Assembly: GCF_002368095.1 (NCBI RefSeq)
Contig: NZ_AP018227.1
Location: 3,698,047 to 3,762,046, forward strand
Source: Calothrix parasitica NIES-267
Lineage (GTDB): Bacteria > Cyanobacteriota > Cyanobacteriia > Cyanobacteriales > Nostocaceae
Length of the DNA: 64,000 nucleotides
Direction: 5' to 3'
Both the position numbers and the translations under genes were made by a program. The first letter of the stretch is position 1; the number at the start of each line of letters is the position of its first letter. The notes beneath the pieces were generated by a model. That model was not told where the DNA came from and searched no databases. It saw nothing but the letters and a program-made list of their open reading frames with translations. Below are positions 27,174 to 35,888 of this stretch, piece by piece.

Positions 27174-28781
27174 TCAATTATTCTGCATCACCAAGTTCAT
27201 GGGGCTGCGAGGAACTTTCACATCGTATTCTGCTGGTTTGAATAGAGATGTTCCGGTCATTTCTTCTGGTTGGGGAAGCTGCAAAATTTCCAGAATGCTC
27301 GGAGCAATATCGGCTAATTTACCATCGCTTCGTAAAGTCACATTGGTAGCATGTCCGGCAATTTTAACTTTTTCACCTTCAACTACAATCAAAGGAACTG
27401 GGTTGGTGGTATGAGCAGTCCAGGGGTTTCCTGTCTCATCTATCATGTGTTCTGCATTACCGTGGTCGGCAGTAATTAATGCCGTACCTCCAGCTTTACT
27501 GATTCCTTCTAGTAGTTTTCCTAAACACTTATCCACCGCTTCTAATGCTTCGACGGTAGCTTCCATGTTTCCTGTATGACCAACCATATCGGGGTTAGCA
27601 TAATTGACTACTACTAAAGAATAAATACCCTTTTTTATAGCGGCTAAAACTACATCGGTGACAGCTGCTGCTGACATCAGAGGTGCTTTGTCGTAGGTCG
27701 CGACCATTGGAGAGCTTACCAATTCCCGGTCTTCTCCTTCGAGTGCTTCCTCTAAACCACCATTAAAAAAGTAGGTGACGTGAGCGTATTTTTCAGTTTC
27801 AGCAGTACGGAATTGCTTTAAACCGTTTTGGGAAATTACTTCACCGAGAATATTATTCAGATTCTGGGGTTTAAATGCTACTTCTACTGGTAAGTCTTGC
27901 TCGTATTGAGTAAAAGTAACAAAAGACAATGGTTTAATTTGCTGTCTTTCAAAACCGTCAAAATCTGGATTAACAAGAGCTTGAGTTAATTGTCTGGCTC
28001 TGTCGGGACGGAAATTGAAAAAGATTACCCCATCTCCTGCTTCAACCGCTCCGGAAGCTATTCTGACAGGAACAATAAATTCATCTGTTACCCCTTCTGC
28101 GTAAGATGCTTTGACTACTTCTACAGCAGAACGGCTATCGCTAGAATCATCTTGAGTCATTACGTCGTAAGCGCTTTGAACCCTGTCCCAGCGTTTATCT
28201 CTATCCATTGCATAGTAGCGTCCACTGATAGTGACAATGCGTCCTACTCCTATGCGGTCTATATAATCTTGAATAAGTCCAATTGCTTTTACTGCTTCAC
28301 TGGGTTTAGTATCGCGTCCGTCAGTGATAGCGTGAATGCAAATTTCTGAGATCCCCTGAGTTTTAGCTAAATCTAATAAGCCGAATAGATGACTTAAATG
28401 TGAATGTACTCCTCCTTCAGAACATAATCCTACTAAATGTAGTTTGCTCTGACGACCTTGTACTTCTTGGCAGATTTTTACCAATGCTGGATTTTGATTT
28501 ATCGAACCGTCTTCTACCGCATCAGAAATTCTAACTAATTCTTGCGGTACAACTCGACCAGCACCTATATTCAAATGTCCTACTTCTGAGTTGCCCATCT
28601 GCCCTTCTGGCAAACCTACCGCTTTTCCGGAAGTGTTTATCAACGTGTTTGGATAAGCTGTTAATAAGCTATCCATTACAGGTGTCGAAGAGGCGGCAAC
28701 GGCGTTTCCTTTGGTCTCCTCGCAGTAACCCCATCCATCCAATATTACCAGCACCACGGGAGAAACAGGTGCTTGTGCCAT
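27174..28781 (-). CDS. gpmI: 2,3-bisphosphoglycerate-independent phosphoglycerate mutase
   Basis: GpmI interconverts 3- and 2-phosphoglycerate in glycolysis and gluconeogenesis using two manganese ions and a phosphoserine. Family hallmarks are PVVLVILDGWGYCEE, the catalytic serine in GNSEVGHLNIGAG, DGRDTKPSEAV, and the metal site TADHGNAEHM with the later AHTTNPVPLI. I place the start at the internal ATG (28781, 535 residues), because the family normally begins within ten residues of VVLVILDGWG. A GTG at 28835 would add 18 unconserved residues. A GGGC box lies just upstream of the ATG. secG follows on the same strand. Confidence 0.96.
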   Translation of the reverse strand: MAQAPVSPVVLVILDGWGYCEETKGNAVAASSTPVMDSLLTAYPNTLINTSGKAVGLPEGQMGNSEVGHLNIGAGRVVPQELVRISDAVEDGSINQNPALVKICQEVQGRQSKLHLVGLCSEGGVHSHLSHLFGLLDLAKTQGISEICIHAITDGRDTKPSEAVKAIGLIQDYIDRIGVGRIVTISGRYYAMDRDKRWDRVQSAYDVMTQDDSSDSRSAVEVVKASYAEGVTDEFIVPVRIASGAVEAGDGVIFFNFRPDRARQLTQALVNPDFDGFERQQIKPLSFVTFTQYEQDLPVEVAFKPQNLNNILGEVISQNGLKQFRTAETEKYAHVTYFFNGGLEEALEGEDRELVSSPMVATYDKAPLMSAAAVTDVVLAAIKKGIYSLVVVNYANPDMVGHTGNMEATVEALEAVDKCLGKLLEGISKAGGTALITADHGNAEHMIDETGNPWTAHTTNPVPLIVVEGEKVKIAGHATNVTLRSDGKLADIAPSILEILQLPQPEEMTGTSLFKPAEYDVKVPRSPMNLVMQNN

Positions 28782-29335
28782 AACAATACTGCCCTTTACT
28801 TTTCGTAATATCCGAATAATACCATTGACACTCACAACTGCAAGTGAATTTTTGCTTACTATTATTTTGCTTATTAAATTATTTTATGAATTATCTCTAA
28901 TTTATATATATATTTCTTACAATTGTCTTGTGTTTAGTTAATTTTTTATAACAAAAGATAGTTGACAAGCCAACTTTTCTATTACGAGTGGCTTTAATTT
29001 ATAAGAAGTTGGTTTGATTAATCATATTACTTATTTGTATAGGAAATTGAGAATTGGTGATTGCTAATTGGAAGCAATACTAAAAATTTATATTAATTTT
29101 GAATTGTTAGAGAAAATTATATTAAGAAAGAAAAATATAAATATAAGTAGAATTAAAAGAAGAGATTAAAATCCCTTCTTAAAAAAGAAGGGTTTGTGAA
29201 ATTCTAAATTTATTAATATATTTCAGATTTTAGACGAAAAAACACTTTAGAAAATTCCAAAACAGTTCATCTGCTGTCAAAATCTAAAATCCAAAACAAA
29301 AGCATCCGTTACTAAAAACATCCGCTGCCAAAAAC
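28782..29335. other. AT-rich gap with a hairpin between gpmI and the ABC-F gene
   Basis: About 550 bases. A strong hairpin (ATCCCTTCTT with AAGAAGGGTT, 29171-29194) lies about 140 bases beyond the ABC-F stop. Read on the minus strand it is followed by a T-rich stretch, so it probably terminates that transcript. Otherwise AT-rich with no gene. Confidence 0.55.
29171..29195 (-). terminator. Probable intrinsic terminator of the ABC-F gene
   Basis: The stem ACCCTTCTT with AAGAAGGG and its short A/T loop is followed on the minus strand by ATTTTAAT. It is the first hairpin after the ABC-F stop codon. Confidence 0.55.
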
Positions 29336-31033
29336 TTACTTACGCTTTGCTGCTGCTTTTTTCTTCTTAGCTGCTCTCTTTTCTGCTTTTTCAGCTTCAA
29401 TGGCTGCTAATCTCTCTTGCTCTTTCTCTTCAGCAATTTTATCCAAGTAGTAATGATAATCTCCTAAATAAACTCGAAATTCACCATCACGAATTTCAAC
29501 TATTTTATTCGCTACTTTGGAAATAAAATATCTGTCGTGAGAAACTACGATTACGCTACCATCGTAATTCTGCAAAGCTTCTTCCAGCATTTCTTTTGCA
29601 GGAATATCCAAGTGGTTTGTCGGCTCATCTAAGATAAGCAAATTCGCTTGACGTAACAGCATTTTCGCTAGTGCTAAACGTGCTTTTTCTCCACCGCTTA
29701 AAGCATCAACATTTTTGTAAACTGTATCACCACTAAACAAGAATCTCCCCAACAAAGTACGAACTTCTTCGTTTTTCCAGTCGGGAACTTCATCATGGAT
29801 TGTTTCCATGACGGTTTTGTTTAAATCCAATGCTTCGGCTTGGTTTTGTTCAAAATAATTAGGAATAACGTTGTGTTGACCTAATTTAACTTCGCCTTCT
29901 GTGGGTGGTTCCATACCCGTAATCAACCGCAGCAAAGTAGATTTACCAGCACCATTAGGTCCTAAAAACGCAATTCTATCGCCTCTTTCAATTAATAGAT
30001 TCGCTGCTAGAAATAGAATTTTATCGTCGTAAATATGAGTTAAATCTTTGATTTCTACTACTTCGCGACCGCTGCGGGGTGCGGGAGGGAATTTAAACTG
30101 TAAAGTTCTCATTCCAGCGACCGGAGCTTCAATACGCTCTACTTTATCAAGCTGTTTTTCGCGGCTTTTCGCTTGGGTACTGCGAGTAGCACTAGCGCGG
30201 AATTTTTCTACAAATGCTTGTTGTTTATCTAACTCTTTCTGCTGACGCTCAAATGCACTTAGTTGTGCTGTTTGATTTTCTGCTTTTTGTAATAGGTATG
30301 TAGAATAATTACCTAAATAAGTAGTAGAAACACCGCGCTCGGTTTCTACTATTGAGGTACAAAGTCTATCAAGAAATTCTCGGTCATGAGAAACTATTAC
30401 CATTGGGGTTGTCAAACCTTTAAGGTAAGTTTCCAGCCATTCGATAGTCTCTAAATCTAGATGGTTTGTCGGTTCGTCCAACAGCAGTAAGTCGGGTTTT
30501 TGCAACAGGATTTTACCTAAACCCATTCGCATCTGCCAACCACCGCTAAAAGAACTTACCAAACGTTCTCCATCTTCTTGGTCGAATCCCATTTCTGGTA
30601 ATATCTTGCCGATACGAGCTTCTAAACCGTAACCGTCTAGAGCTTCAAATTGTCTTTGTAATTTATCTAGTTTGTTTATTAATTTATCTAGTTCGTCTGG
30701 GTCAGCGCTTTCCATATCTCGCTGCACTTGAGCCAGAGCTAACTGCACTGCGTTGGCTTCTTCAAATACCGTCCAAAATTCTTCGTTTACGGTACGAGTC
30801 GGATCTACTTCAAATTCCTGGTTGAGATGAGCGATATGCAGGCTGCTGGGACGAATTATTTCGCCAGATGTCGGTTCCATCTCACCAATGATGATTTTCA
30901 ACTGGGTGGACTTTCCCGCACCATTTACTCCAACTAAACCAATGCGATCGCCAACTTTAACTTCCCAGTTGACATCCTTGAGAACTTCGCCTGTGGGATA
31001 AATTTTACTGATATGTTCTAGTCGTAGCATCAA
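29336..31033 (-). CDS. ABC-F family ribosome-associated ATPase
   Basis: The 565-residue protein has two ATP-binding cassettes in one chain and no membrane domain, which defines ABC-F. First cassette: GVNGAGKSTQL, signature FSGGWQMRMGL, Walker B LLLLDEPTNHLD. Second: GPNGAGKSTLL, signature LSGGEKARLAL, LLILDEPTNHLD. The inter-domain linker (about residues 240-300) is helical and charged, with RQQKELDKQQAFVEKFRAS; this is the P-site tRNA interaction arm in the family. The C-terminus is a Lys/Ala-rich tail. ABC-F proteins resolve stalled or antibiotic-bound ribosomes. The exact subgroup (Uup/YdiF-like or other) is undecided. Start may be either of two adjacent Met codons. Confidence 0.93.
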   Translation of the reverse strand: MMLRLEHISKIYPTGEVLKDVNWEVKVGDRIGLVGVNGAGKSTQLKIIIGEMEPTSGEIIRPSSLHIAHLNQEFEVDPTRTVNEEFWTVFEEANAVQLALAQVQRDMESADPDELDKLINKLDKLQRQFEALDGYGLEARIGKILPEMGFDQEDGERLVSSFSGGWQMRMGLGKILLQKPDLLLLDEPTNHLDLETIEWLETYLKGLTTPMVIVSHDREFLDRLCTSIVETERGVSTTYLGNYSTYLLQKAENQTAQLSAFERQQKELDKQQAFVEKFRASATRSTQAKSREKQLDKVERIEAPVAGMRTLQFKFPPAPRSGREVVEIKDLTHIYDDKILFLAANLLIERGDRIAFLGPNGAGKSTLLRLITGMEPPTEGEVKLGQHNVIPNYFEQNQAEALDLNKTVMETIHDEVPDWKNEEVRTLLGRFLFSGDTVYKNVDALSGGEKARLALAKMLLRQANLLILDEPTNHLDIPAKEMLEEALQNYDGSVIVVSHDRYFISKVANKIVEIRDGEFRVYLGDYHYYLDKIAEEKEQERLAAIEAEKAEKRAAKKKKAAAKRK

Positions 31034-31170
31034 GTATCTCCAAGGTAAGGGATGGTTTGGGTAAGGGAACGCGCCGCTTTTCTATTGTGTCCAATCTTAA
31101 CAAAATTTAACTACATTTTTCGTGTTGGGATTGCTGTAAGGGGAGAAATTTTCGTGATATTCCAGTAAAA

Positions 31171-31195
31171 AGAGACGTAGCAGTGCTACGTCTCT
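31171..31195. repeat. Dispersed palindrome copy (central base G)
   Basis: AGAGACGTAGCA, G, TGCTACGTCTCT. It lies between the ABC-F gene (upstream side) and the SUKH-HEAT gene end, with no gene of its own. Confidence 0.92.
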
Positions 31196-31295
31196 TGATT
31201 TAATTTATGTAATTATTCGATTAACACACCGTATATTGTGAATATAGGCTTTGTCTAACTAATACGCGAAAGCAGAAGTAAGAGGATAATTCAGC

Positions 31296-32375
31296 TTAGA
31301 ACCCAACTTCTGGATCTACATCTTCTATAATTCCAGAAAGAGCTTCAGAACCTCTAGGGTTTCTTAATCTTGTTAGTGCCCATGAAGCTTCAAAGCGGAC
31401 ATTTCTATCATTACTATTTAAAGCTTTAATTAGAGGTTCTATTGCTTCTTGTTGTACAAAAGAACCAGCAGCAGCTCGTCTAACATCAAAATCGCTATCT
31501 TGCAATGCGTCTATCAGTGGTTGAATTGTTCGCCCATCTTTAAACTTTCCTAATGATATCGCTGCGTTGTATCTAGTTCCTTGATATTCATCTTGTAGAG
31601 CATTAATGAGAGGTTCTACTGCTCTTGAATCACTCGAATCTCCCAAAATATCTGCTGCTAATGCTCGGATTCCCATTTGTTCTACTTCATTCACCTCTAA
31701 TGAAGAACCTTCTAATAAATTAATCAGAGGTTCTACCGCTCTTGAATCTTTAAACATCGTCAAATCTATGGTTATTTCGACCAAAGATTGTAAACAAATA
31801 TTCTTTGTCAGCTTTGCCAACGCATTATCCACAATGCTGATATTATATTTACGCCAAATTTGATACCTTTCTTCTGTTTTATAAGCATCAATTTCAGTTT
31901 CCATAAGCTCCGCTATCGTCAGCATCATAGCCGTAATACTGGCATACTTCCTTGTAATGGAAGGTTCTGAATTCATAGTTTCAAAAATTACAGGGCAAGC
32001 ATCAAGACTTTCTGGAATTAATATATAGCCTACTTGTTCCGATACAGGGTCAGGCGGAAAAATATAAAAAAATAGACAAATAATTGCTACATTTCCTTCA
32101 TTGAAGGGAGGTTCATAATATTCGATTCTGTTTAAATAAAATTTAACCGCATCTTGTAATGGTAAGTACCATCCTTCATCTTCTTCATATTTAGAGCCAT
32201 TTCTCCACTGATAAAGCTCAAAAATTTCTTGTGGTAATTGAATTGGTAAATCTTGAACCAATTCTTCAATTTCAGCATGACTTAATCCTGGCATTAAATC
32301 ATGCACTAACTTTTCATTACCGTTTTTTTCCCAACAAGCTACTATTCTATTTAAGGCATTAGTTAAAGCTGACAT
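31296..32375 (-). CDS. SUKH (SMI1/KNR4) domain fused to HEAT repeats
   Basis: Residues about 25-150 match the SMI1/KNR4 fold: LSHAEIEELVQDLPIQLPQE, IFELYQWRNGSKYEED, and later YILIPESLDACPVIFETM. Residues about 180-359 are HEAT or PBS-lyase-like repeats, three with the phrase RAVEPLINxLxD or a close variant, for example SRAVEPLINALQDEYQGTRY and GRTIQPLIDALQDSDFDVRR. SUKH proteins are often immunity proteins against contact-dependent toxins, but a toxin gene is not seen here, so an adaptor role is equally possible. The 359-residue protein lacks a signal peptide. A pair of XRE regulators lies immediately upstream on the same strand. Confidence 0.82.
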   Translation of the reverse strand: MSALTNALNRIVACWEKNGNEKLVHDLMPGLSHAEIEELVQDLPIQLPQEIFELYQWRNGSKYEEDEGWYLPLQDAVKFYLNRIEYYEPPFNEGNVAIICLFFYIFPPDPVSEQVGYILIPESLDACPVIFETMNSEPSITRKYASITAMMLTIAELMETEIDAYKTEERYQIWRKYNISIVDNALAKLTKNICLQSLVEITIDLTMFKDSRAVEPLINLLEGSSLEVNEVEQMGIRALAADILGDSSDSRAVEPLINALQDEYQGTRYNAAISLGKFKDGRTIQPLIDALQDSDFDVRRAAAGSFVQQEAIEPLIKALNSNDRNVRFEASWALTRLRNPRGSEALSGIIEDVDPEVGF

Positions 32376-32477
32376 AATATCACGAAAGATTCACGCGATA
32401 CGCTTCTTTGCTTTTTTTGCGTGTAATTTAATAGATTTATTTCAAATTGGTTTAGTTACAAATCTTGCTTAGTAAAT

Positions 32478-32840
32478 CTAACTGACTTTCGCTTCATTCC
32501 CTGTAGATTCAGCAGCAGCAGCCAATCTATCCATAATCGCTTTACCAACAATTGCTGCCTGAGACAATGGCATATTACTGACTTGTTTTAAAACGACACT
32601 CAATTCAGAAGCTTCAGGTATACGCTTTCCTTCTAGATGGCAAAATAATTCTTCAAAAGTATAACCAGCGCGAGCAGCTATTGAAGCCAAATTAGCTGTA
32701 TCTGGAACTTTTTCCCCCTTCTCCCAGGCTAAGACAGCGCTCGCAGAAACGCCTAGCTGCTTACCGAAAGCCCGTAGGCTCATTGAACCGCGAGCTAGTT
32801 TAATTACTTCTACCAGTTTTTGTCTAGCTTGTGTATCCAC
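32478..32840 (-). CDS. XRE-family helix-turn-helix regulator, copy A
   Basis: The 120-residue protein has an N-terminal Cro/C1-type HTH: SLRAFGKQLGVSASAVLAWE, followed by KGEKVPDTANLASIAARAGY. The C-terminal part (LCHLEGKRIPEASELS-like segment and MPLSQAAIVGKAIMDRLAA) is helical and may dimerise. It is a clear paralogue of the protein at 33064-33426: same length, same MDT start and GNEAKVS end. The start codon is GTG. The upstream block 32859-32915 is also shared between the two genes, which suggests autoregulation or cross-regulation. Similar small XRE proteins in cyanobacteria are uncharacterised. Confidence 0.88.
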   Translation of the reverse strand: MDTQARQKLVEVIKLARGSMSLRAFGKQLGVSASAVLAWEKGEKVPDTANLASIAARAGYTFEELFCHLEGKRIPEASELSVVLKQVSNMPLSQAAIVGKAIMDRLAAAAESTGNEAKVS

Positions 32841-32858
32841 GTTTGAAGAGTTTAACTT

Positions 32859-32915
32859 AACTATAAAAATTGAAAACTTTCGTTTCCATATTATAAGTTT
32901 ATTTTTTTATTGACA
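32859..32915. promoter_or_regulatory. Conserved upstream block of XRE copy A
   Basis: This block (AACTATAAAAAT, ACTTTCGTTTC, ATATTA, AGTTTA, TTGACA) matches the block at 33446-33503 at most positions, ahead of the other XRE gene. It contains a plus-strand TTGACA at 32910-32915 and the inverted words AAAC and GTTT about TTTC. It is a candidate operator or divergent promoter. Confidence 0.6.
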
Positions 32916-33063
32916 GCTTTGTCTTTAATAAAGTGTATGTTTTTTATAGTAAACAGCGTGTGCGCAAGAGAACGAATTAGTTGACCTTTTCATCTAATTA
33001 TTAAGGTGCATCATGACTATGAGAATTTATGGAAAATGGCGCAATGCCATTGACAACAAAGAC

Positions 33064-33426
33064 TTAACTCACTTTTGCCTCATTATTAACTGGCTGAGTT
33101 GAAGCAGCAAATCTTGCAACCGCAGCTTGAGCAATAACTGCAACTTCAGATAAAGGCATATTATTTATTTGCCTGAGAATCACATTCAAGTCAGAAGCTT
33201 CTGGAACTGGCTTTCCTTCTAGGCAGCATAATAGCTCTTCAAGAGTGTAGCCAGCATGAGCCGCGATTTGAGCCAAATTTTCCGTGTCTGGAATCTTAAC
33301 TCCTTTCTCCCACATTTGAACAGCTGTTGCGGATACTCCCAACTTCTTACCGAAAGCACGCTGAGAAAGTGAACCACGAGCTAATTTTATTATTTCTACA
33401 AGTTTTTCTCTGCTTTTTGTATCCAC
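33064..33426 (-). CDS. XRE-family helix-turn-helix regulator, copy B
   Basis: This paralogue of copy A has the HTH SQRAFGKKLGVSATAVQMWE followed by KGVKIPDTENLAQIAAHAGY, then the same type of C-terminal helix (MPLSEVAVIAQAAVARFAAS) and the same closing NNEAKVS pattern. GTG start. The HTH recognition-helix residues differ in part from copy A (AVQMWEKG versus AVLAWEKG), so the operator preference may have shifted slightly. A divergent hypothetical gene begins 207 bases upstream (33634). The tandem arrangement indicates a local duplication that included upstream DNA. Confidence 0.88.
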   Translation of the reverse strand: MDTKSREKLVEIIKLARGSLSQRAFGKKLGVSATAVQMWEKGVKIPDTENLAQIAAHAGYTLEELLCCLEGKPVPEASDLNVILRQINNMPLSEVAVIAQAAVARFAASTQPVNNEAKVS

Positions 33427-33445
33427 GTTTAAAGGCTAGCTAATT

Positions 33446-33503
33446 AACTATAAAAATCAAACACTTTCGTTTCTATATTACTAGTTTAATTTTTCTGTTG
33501 ACA
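33446..33503. promoter_or_regulatory. Conserved upstream block of XRE copy B
   Basis: Matches the block at 32859-32915. TTGACA at 33498-33503 followed 18 bases later by AACTAT (33522-33527) could drive the divergent plus-strand gene at 33634. The words AAAC and GTTT flank ACTTTC here, two bases wider apart than in the other copy. Confidence 0.6.
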
Positions 33504-33633
33504 GCTCTATCCCTTTCATGCAACTATAGATTTAATTCCAAAACTTCAGTTGTAGCTTAAGCTGTTGTCCTTTTGATTTATTTAACTTAAGAATCTACTT
33601 ATCAATTATTTCTGCGAATCCCCAGGTTGCATC

Positions 33634-34128
33634 ATGTTCGGCAAAAAGTTTAAAAAGAATCGATACCGCCCAAAGGGCAAAAATTTAATTACCTCTAATA
33701 AAATTAAACCAGATTTATGGCGACTTTCGTCATCTGAGGCGAAAGAAACTTTGAGAGCGACTGGTTTAGATGTCAAAAAAATTAAAAAAATTACTTTACT
33801 AAAACACAAGGTTTGTATTTCCTACTGGAATCAATCAGGTGGGGTTTGCAGTGGATTTTTCAGCTATCGCATTTTCCCGACTTGGCAGAAGGAAGTAGAA
33901 GTTTTAATTGAAAAAAGTCCAAATTTTAAAAGATTACAGCTAATCAATCACATCATGGAGCGGGAATTTAAGTGTTATCCCTATCCTGTGGAGATGGAAG
34001 ACGCTATCTACAATTCATTACAAAACCGCCTATGTGTATTGAAAGCAATGGCACAAGAGACGGCTTCTGATGATGTAGGAATGGCTAGCGAGTGGGAATA
34101 TTTCAAACCTTTTGTATCCAGTTCCTAA
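33634..34128 (+). CDS. Hypothetical protein divergent from XRE copy B
   Basis: I do not recognise this 164-residue protein. The N-terminus is very basic (MFGKKFKKNRYRPKGKNLIT). A middle part has alternating beta-like segments (ITLLKHKVCISYWNQSGGVC, SGFFSYRIFPTWQKEVEVLI). The C-terminal part is helical and acidic. It has no signal peptide or membrane span. It is transcribed away from XRE copy B across the duplicated upstream block, so it may be that regulator's target. XRE-adjacent orphan genes are often mobile or toxin-related, but no specific fold supports that here. Confidence 0.65.
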   Translation: MFGKKFKKNRYRPKGKNLITSNKIKPDLWRLSSSEAKETLRATGLDVKKIKKITLLKHKVCISYWNQSGGVCSGFFSYRIFPTWQKEVEVLIEKSPNFKRLQLINHIMEREFKCYPYPVEMEDAIYNSLQNRLCVLKAMAQETASDDVGMASEWEYFKPFVSSS

Positions 34129-34149
34129 TTTTTTAATTGTCTATTAATT

Positions 34150-35247
34150 TTAATTGTTCACTGAAGCAGCAAGTTCCGCTAAACGCTCCTGTTGGTCTTG
34201 GGATATACAAGATTGGATTATTGGGTCTAAATCACCTTCTAAAACTGGGTTGAGCGAATAGTTTTCACCAAGACGGTGGTCGGTAGCTCGATTGTCCTTA
34301 TAGTTGTAGGTGCGAATTTTCTCGGAACGCGAACCCGTACCCACTTGCGAGCGACGTAAATCTGTAACGGCTTCTTGTTGTTCGCGCAGTTTCATTTCAT
34401 ACAGTTTCGCACGTAGAATTTGCAATGCTCGTTCTTTGTTTTGCAACTGACTGCGTTCTTCGGTACAGAAAATTCTGATACCCGTAGGCTTGTGATAAAG
34501 GTCTGCTGCTGTCTCAACTTTGTTAACGTTTTGTCCCCCAGCACCACCGGAACGAGCGGTAGACATTTCGTAATCTTTAGGGTCAATATGAATTTCCACG
34601 TCATCCACTTCTGGCATTACCGCGACAGTGGCAGTAGAAGTGTGAACCCTGCCCCCAGACTCTGTTAAGGGTACGCGCTGCACTCGATGGACTCCAGCTT
34701 CAAATTTGAGTTTGCTGTAGACGCTATTACCTTTAATTTCTAGAACTGCTTCTTTGAAACCGCCCATTTCAGCCAAAGACTCGCTGAGTAATTTTACTTT
34801 CCAGCCCTGAGTACTTGCATAGCGTTCGTACATGCGTACCAAATCACCAGCCCAGATACTGGCTTCATCACCACCGGTACCGGCACGTATTTCCAACATG
34901 ATGTTTTTCTCATCGTTGGGGTCGCGGGGTAATAGTAATACTTTTAAAAGGCTTTCGAGTTCTTCTGTTTTTTGTTCGAGTTCTTTTACTTCCAAAGTTG
35001 CCATTTCATGCAATTCTGGGTCGCTTTGGGATTCTTTTGCGACTTCACGCGCTCCAGTTAATTCTTCTTGGGTATTTTTCCAAGTTTCGTAGGTATTCAC
35101 TACTTCTTCTAATCCAGAACGGGCTTTTGCTACTTCCTGGAACTCTTCTGGGTTTCTGGCTGTATCGGGGTCACCTAAGCGACGAGTCAATTCGTTAAAT
35201 GTTTGTTCAACGGATTGTAGTTTTTCCAGCAAATATTGTTCGGCCAT
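34150..35247 (-). CDS. prfA: Peptide chain release factor 1
   Basis: RF1 recognises UAA and UAG in the ribosomal A site and triggers peptide release. The 365-residue length is normal. The catalytic GGQ is in [15 protein letters not shown], and the region [20 protein letters not shown] precedes the anticodon-mimic loop. Domain 1 is the charged N-terminal coiled coil. The ATG start follows GGAGCG. It is the last gene in the minus-strand translation block, but a strong terminator between rpmE and prfA (35292-35320) indicates that it has its own transcript. Confidence 0.97.
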   Translation of the reverse strand: MAEQYLLEKLQSVEQTFNELTRRLGDPDTARNPEEFQEVAKARSGLEEVVNTYETWKNTQEELTGAREVAKESQSDPELHEMATLEVKELEQKTEELESLLKVLLLPRDPNDEKNIMLEIRAGTGGDEASIWAGDLVRMYERYASTQGWKVKLLSESLAEMGGFKEAVLEIKGNSVYSKLKFEAGVHRVQRVPLTESGGRVHTSTATVAVMPEVDDVEIHIDPKDYEMSTARSGGAGGQNVNKVETAADLYHKPTGIRIFCTEERSQLQNKERALQILRAKLYEMKLREQQEAVTDLRRSQVGTGSRSEKIRTYNYKDNRATDHRLGENYSLNPVLEGDLDPIIQSCISQDQQERLAELAASVNN

Positions 35248-35291
35248 GATGGTGCAACGCTCCTAAAAAAAATAGATTTACAGGCTCATAC

Positions 35292-35320
35292 TAAAAAACC
35301 GACTCAGTAAAGCTGAGTCG
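35292..35320 (-). terminator. Intrinsic terminator after rpmE
   Basis: Perfect 8-bp stem (CGACTCAG with CTGAGTCG) around a 5-base loop, followed on the minus strand by GTTTTTTAG. It lies 25 bases after the rpmE stop and probably ends the ribosomal protein transcript before prfA. Confidence 0.88.
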
Positions 35321-35344
35321 TTTGATTGAAGTATTGCCTGGTGG

Positions 35345-35602
35345 CTATTTTTTGGTTTCGTCGCCTTTTTCTTCTTCGTTCTGTTTAGTTTGACTGCTGG
35401 ACATACCGTACTTACGTAGGAAGCGTTCTACGCGACCTTCGGTGTCAATAATCTTCTGTGTACCTGTATAAAAAGGGTGATTTCCAGACCAAACATCTAC
35501 GTGTAATTCGGGTTTGGTAGAGCCGACGGTCATTACAACCTGACCGTTACAGTAAACTTTGGCTTCTGGATACCACTCCGGATGAATTTCTGGTTTTGCC
35601 AT
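35345..35602 (-). CDS. rpmE: Ribosomal protein bL31
   Basis: Zinc-lacking form of bL31, a bridge protein of the 50S central protuberance. The conserved core YPEAKVYCNGQVVMTVGSTK and WSGNHPFYTGTQK is clear, and only one of the four zinc cysteines remains. The tail after residue 70 is polar and Lys/Glu-rich. At 85 residues it is normal for cyanobacteria. It is the last gene of the long ribosomal cluster, separated from rpsI by about 285 bases that contain a tandem heptamer repeat, and is followed by a strong terminator. Confidence 0.96.
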   Translation of the reverse strand: MAKPEIHPEWYPEAKVYCNGQVVMTVGSTKPELHVDVWSGNHPFYTGTQKIIDTEGRVERFLRKYGMSSSQTKQNEEEKGDETKK

Positions 35603-35654
35603 TTTCTGATTCGTGGTGAGTGTATATCAATTATGACGCAACAATAATTAATTA

Positions 35655-35702
35655 GTAATTCGTAATTCGTAATTCGTAATTCGTAATTCGTAATTCGTAA
35701 TT
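35655..35702. repeat. Seven copies of the heptamer GTAATTC
   Basis: Seven perfect tandem copies, the last lacking its final base, lie between rpsI and rpmE. Heptamer arrays of this type are a known trait of heterocystous cyanobacteria. A degenerate array of ACCTTTA/ACCTTTG units follows at 35835-35872. Confidence 0.92.
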
Positions 35703-35888
35703 AGAAATACTATTAATTTGTTATTGCTCTTATCTACTATTCATCCCAATCACAAGGATGTTCGTCTATATATAGCTCTAGGCAACTTCGGTTAAGACAT
35801 TAATCAAGGCTGAAGTATATGAATGAATAATTAATTCTTTACCTTTAACCTTTAACCTTTGACCTTTGACCTGCTTCGTAGCGCTATA

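Noticed and set aside
27990-28349. 119-codon plus-strand frame
   Set aside because: Antisense to gpmI, with no ribosome binding site or homology-like features.
33013-33102. 30-codon plus-strand micro-ORF upstream of XRE copy A
   Set aside because: It reads antisense into XRE copy B. It may be a vestige of a duplicated divergent gene, but there is not enough sequence to call it.
35655-35702. Possible CRISPR array
   Set aside because: The units are 7 bases with no spacers, so this is a simple tandem repeat. The same applies to the arrays at 1, 45904, 47209, 62909 and 63059.
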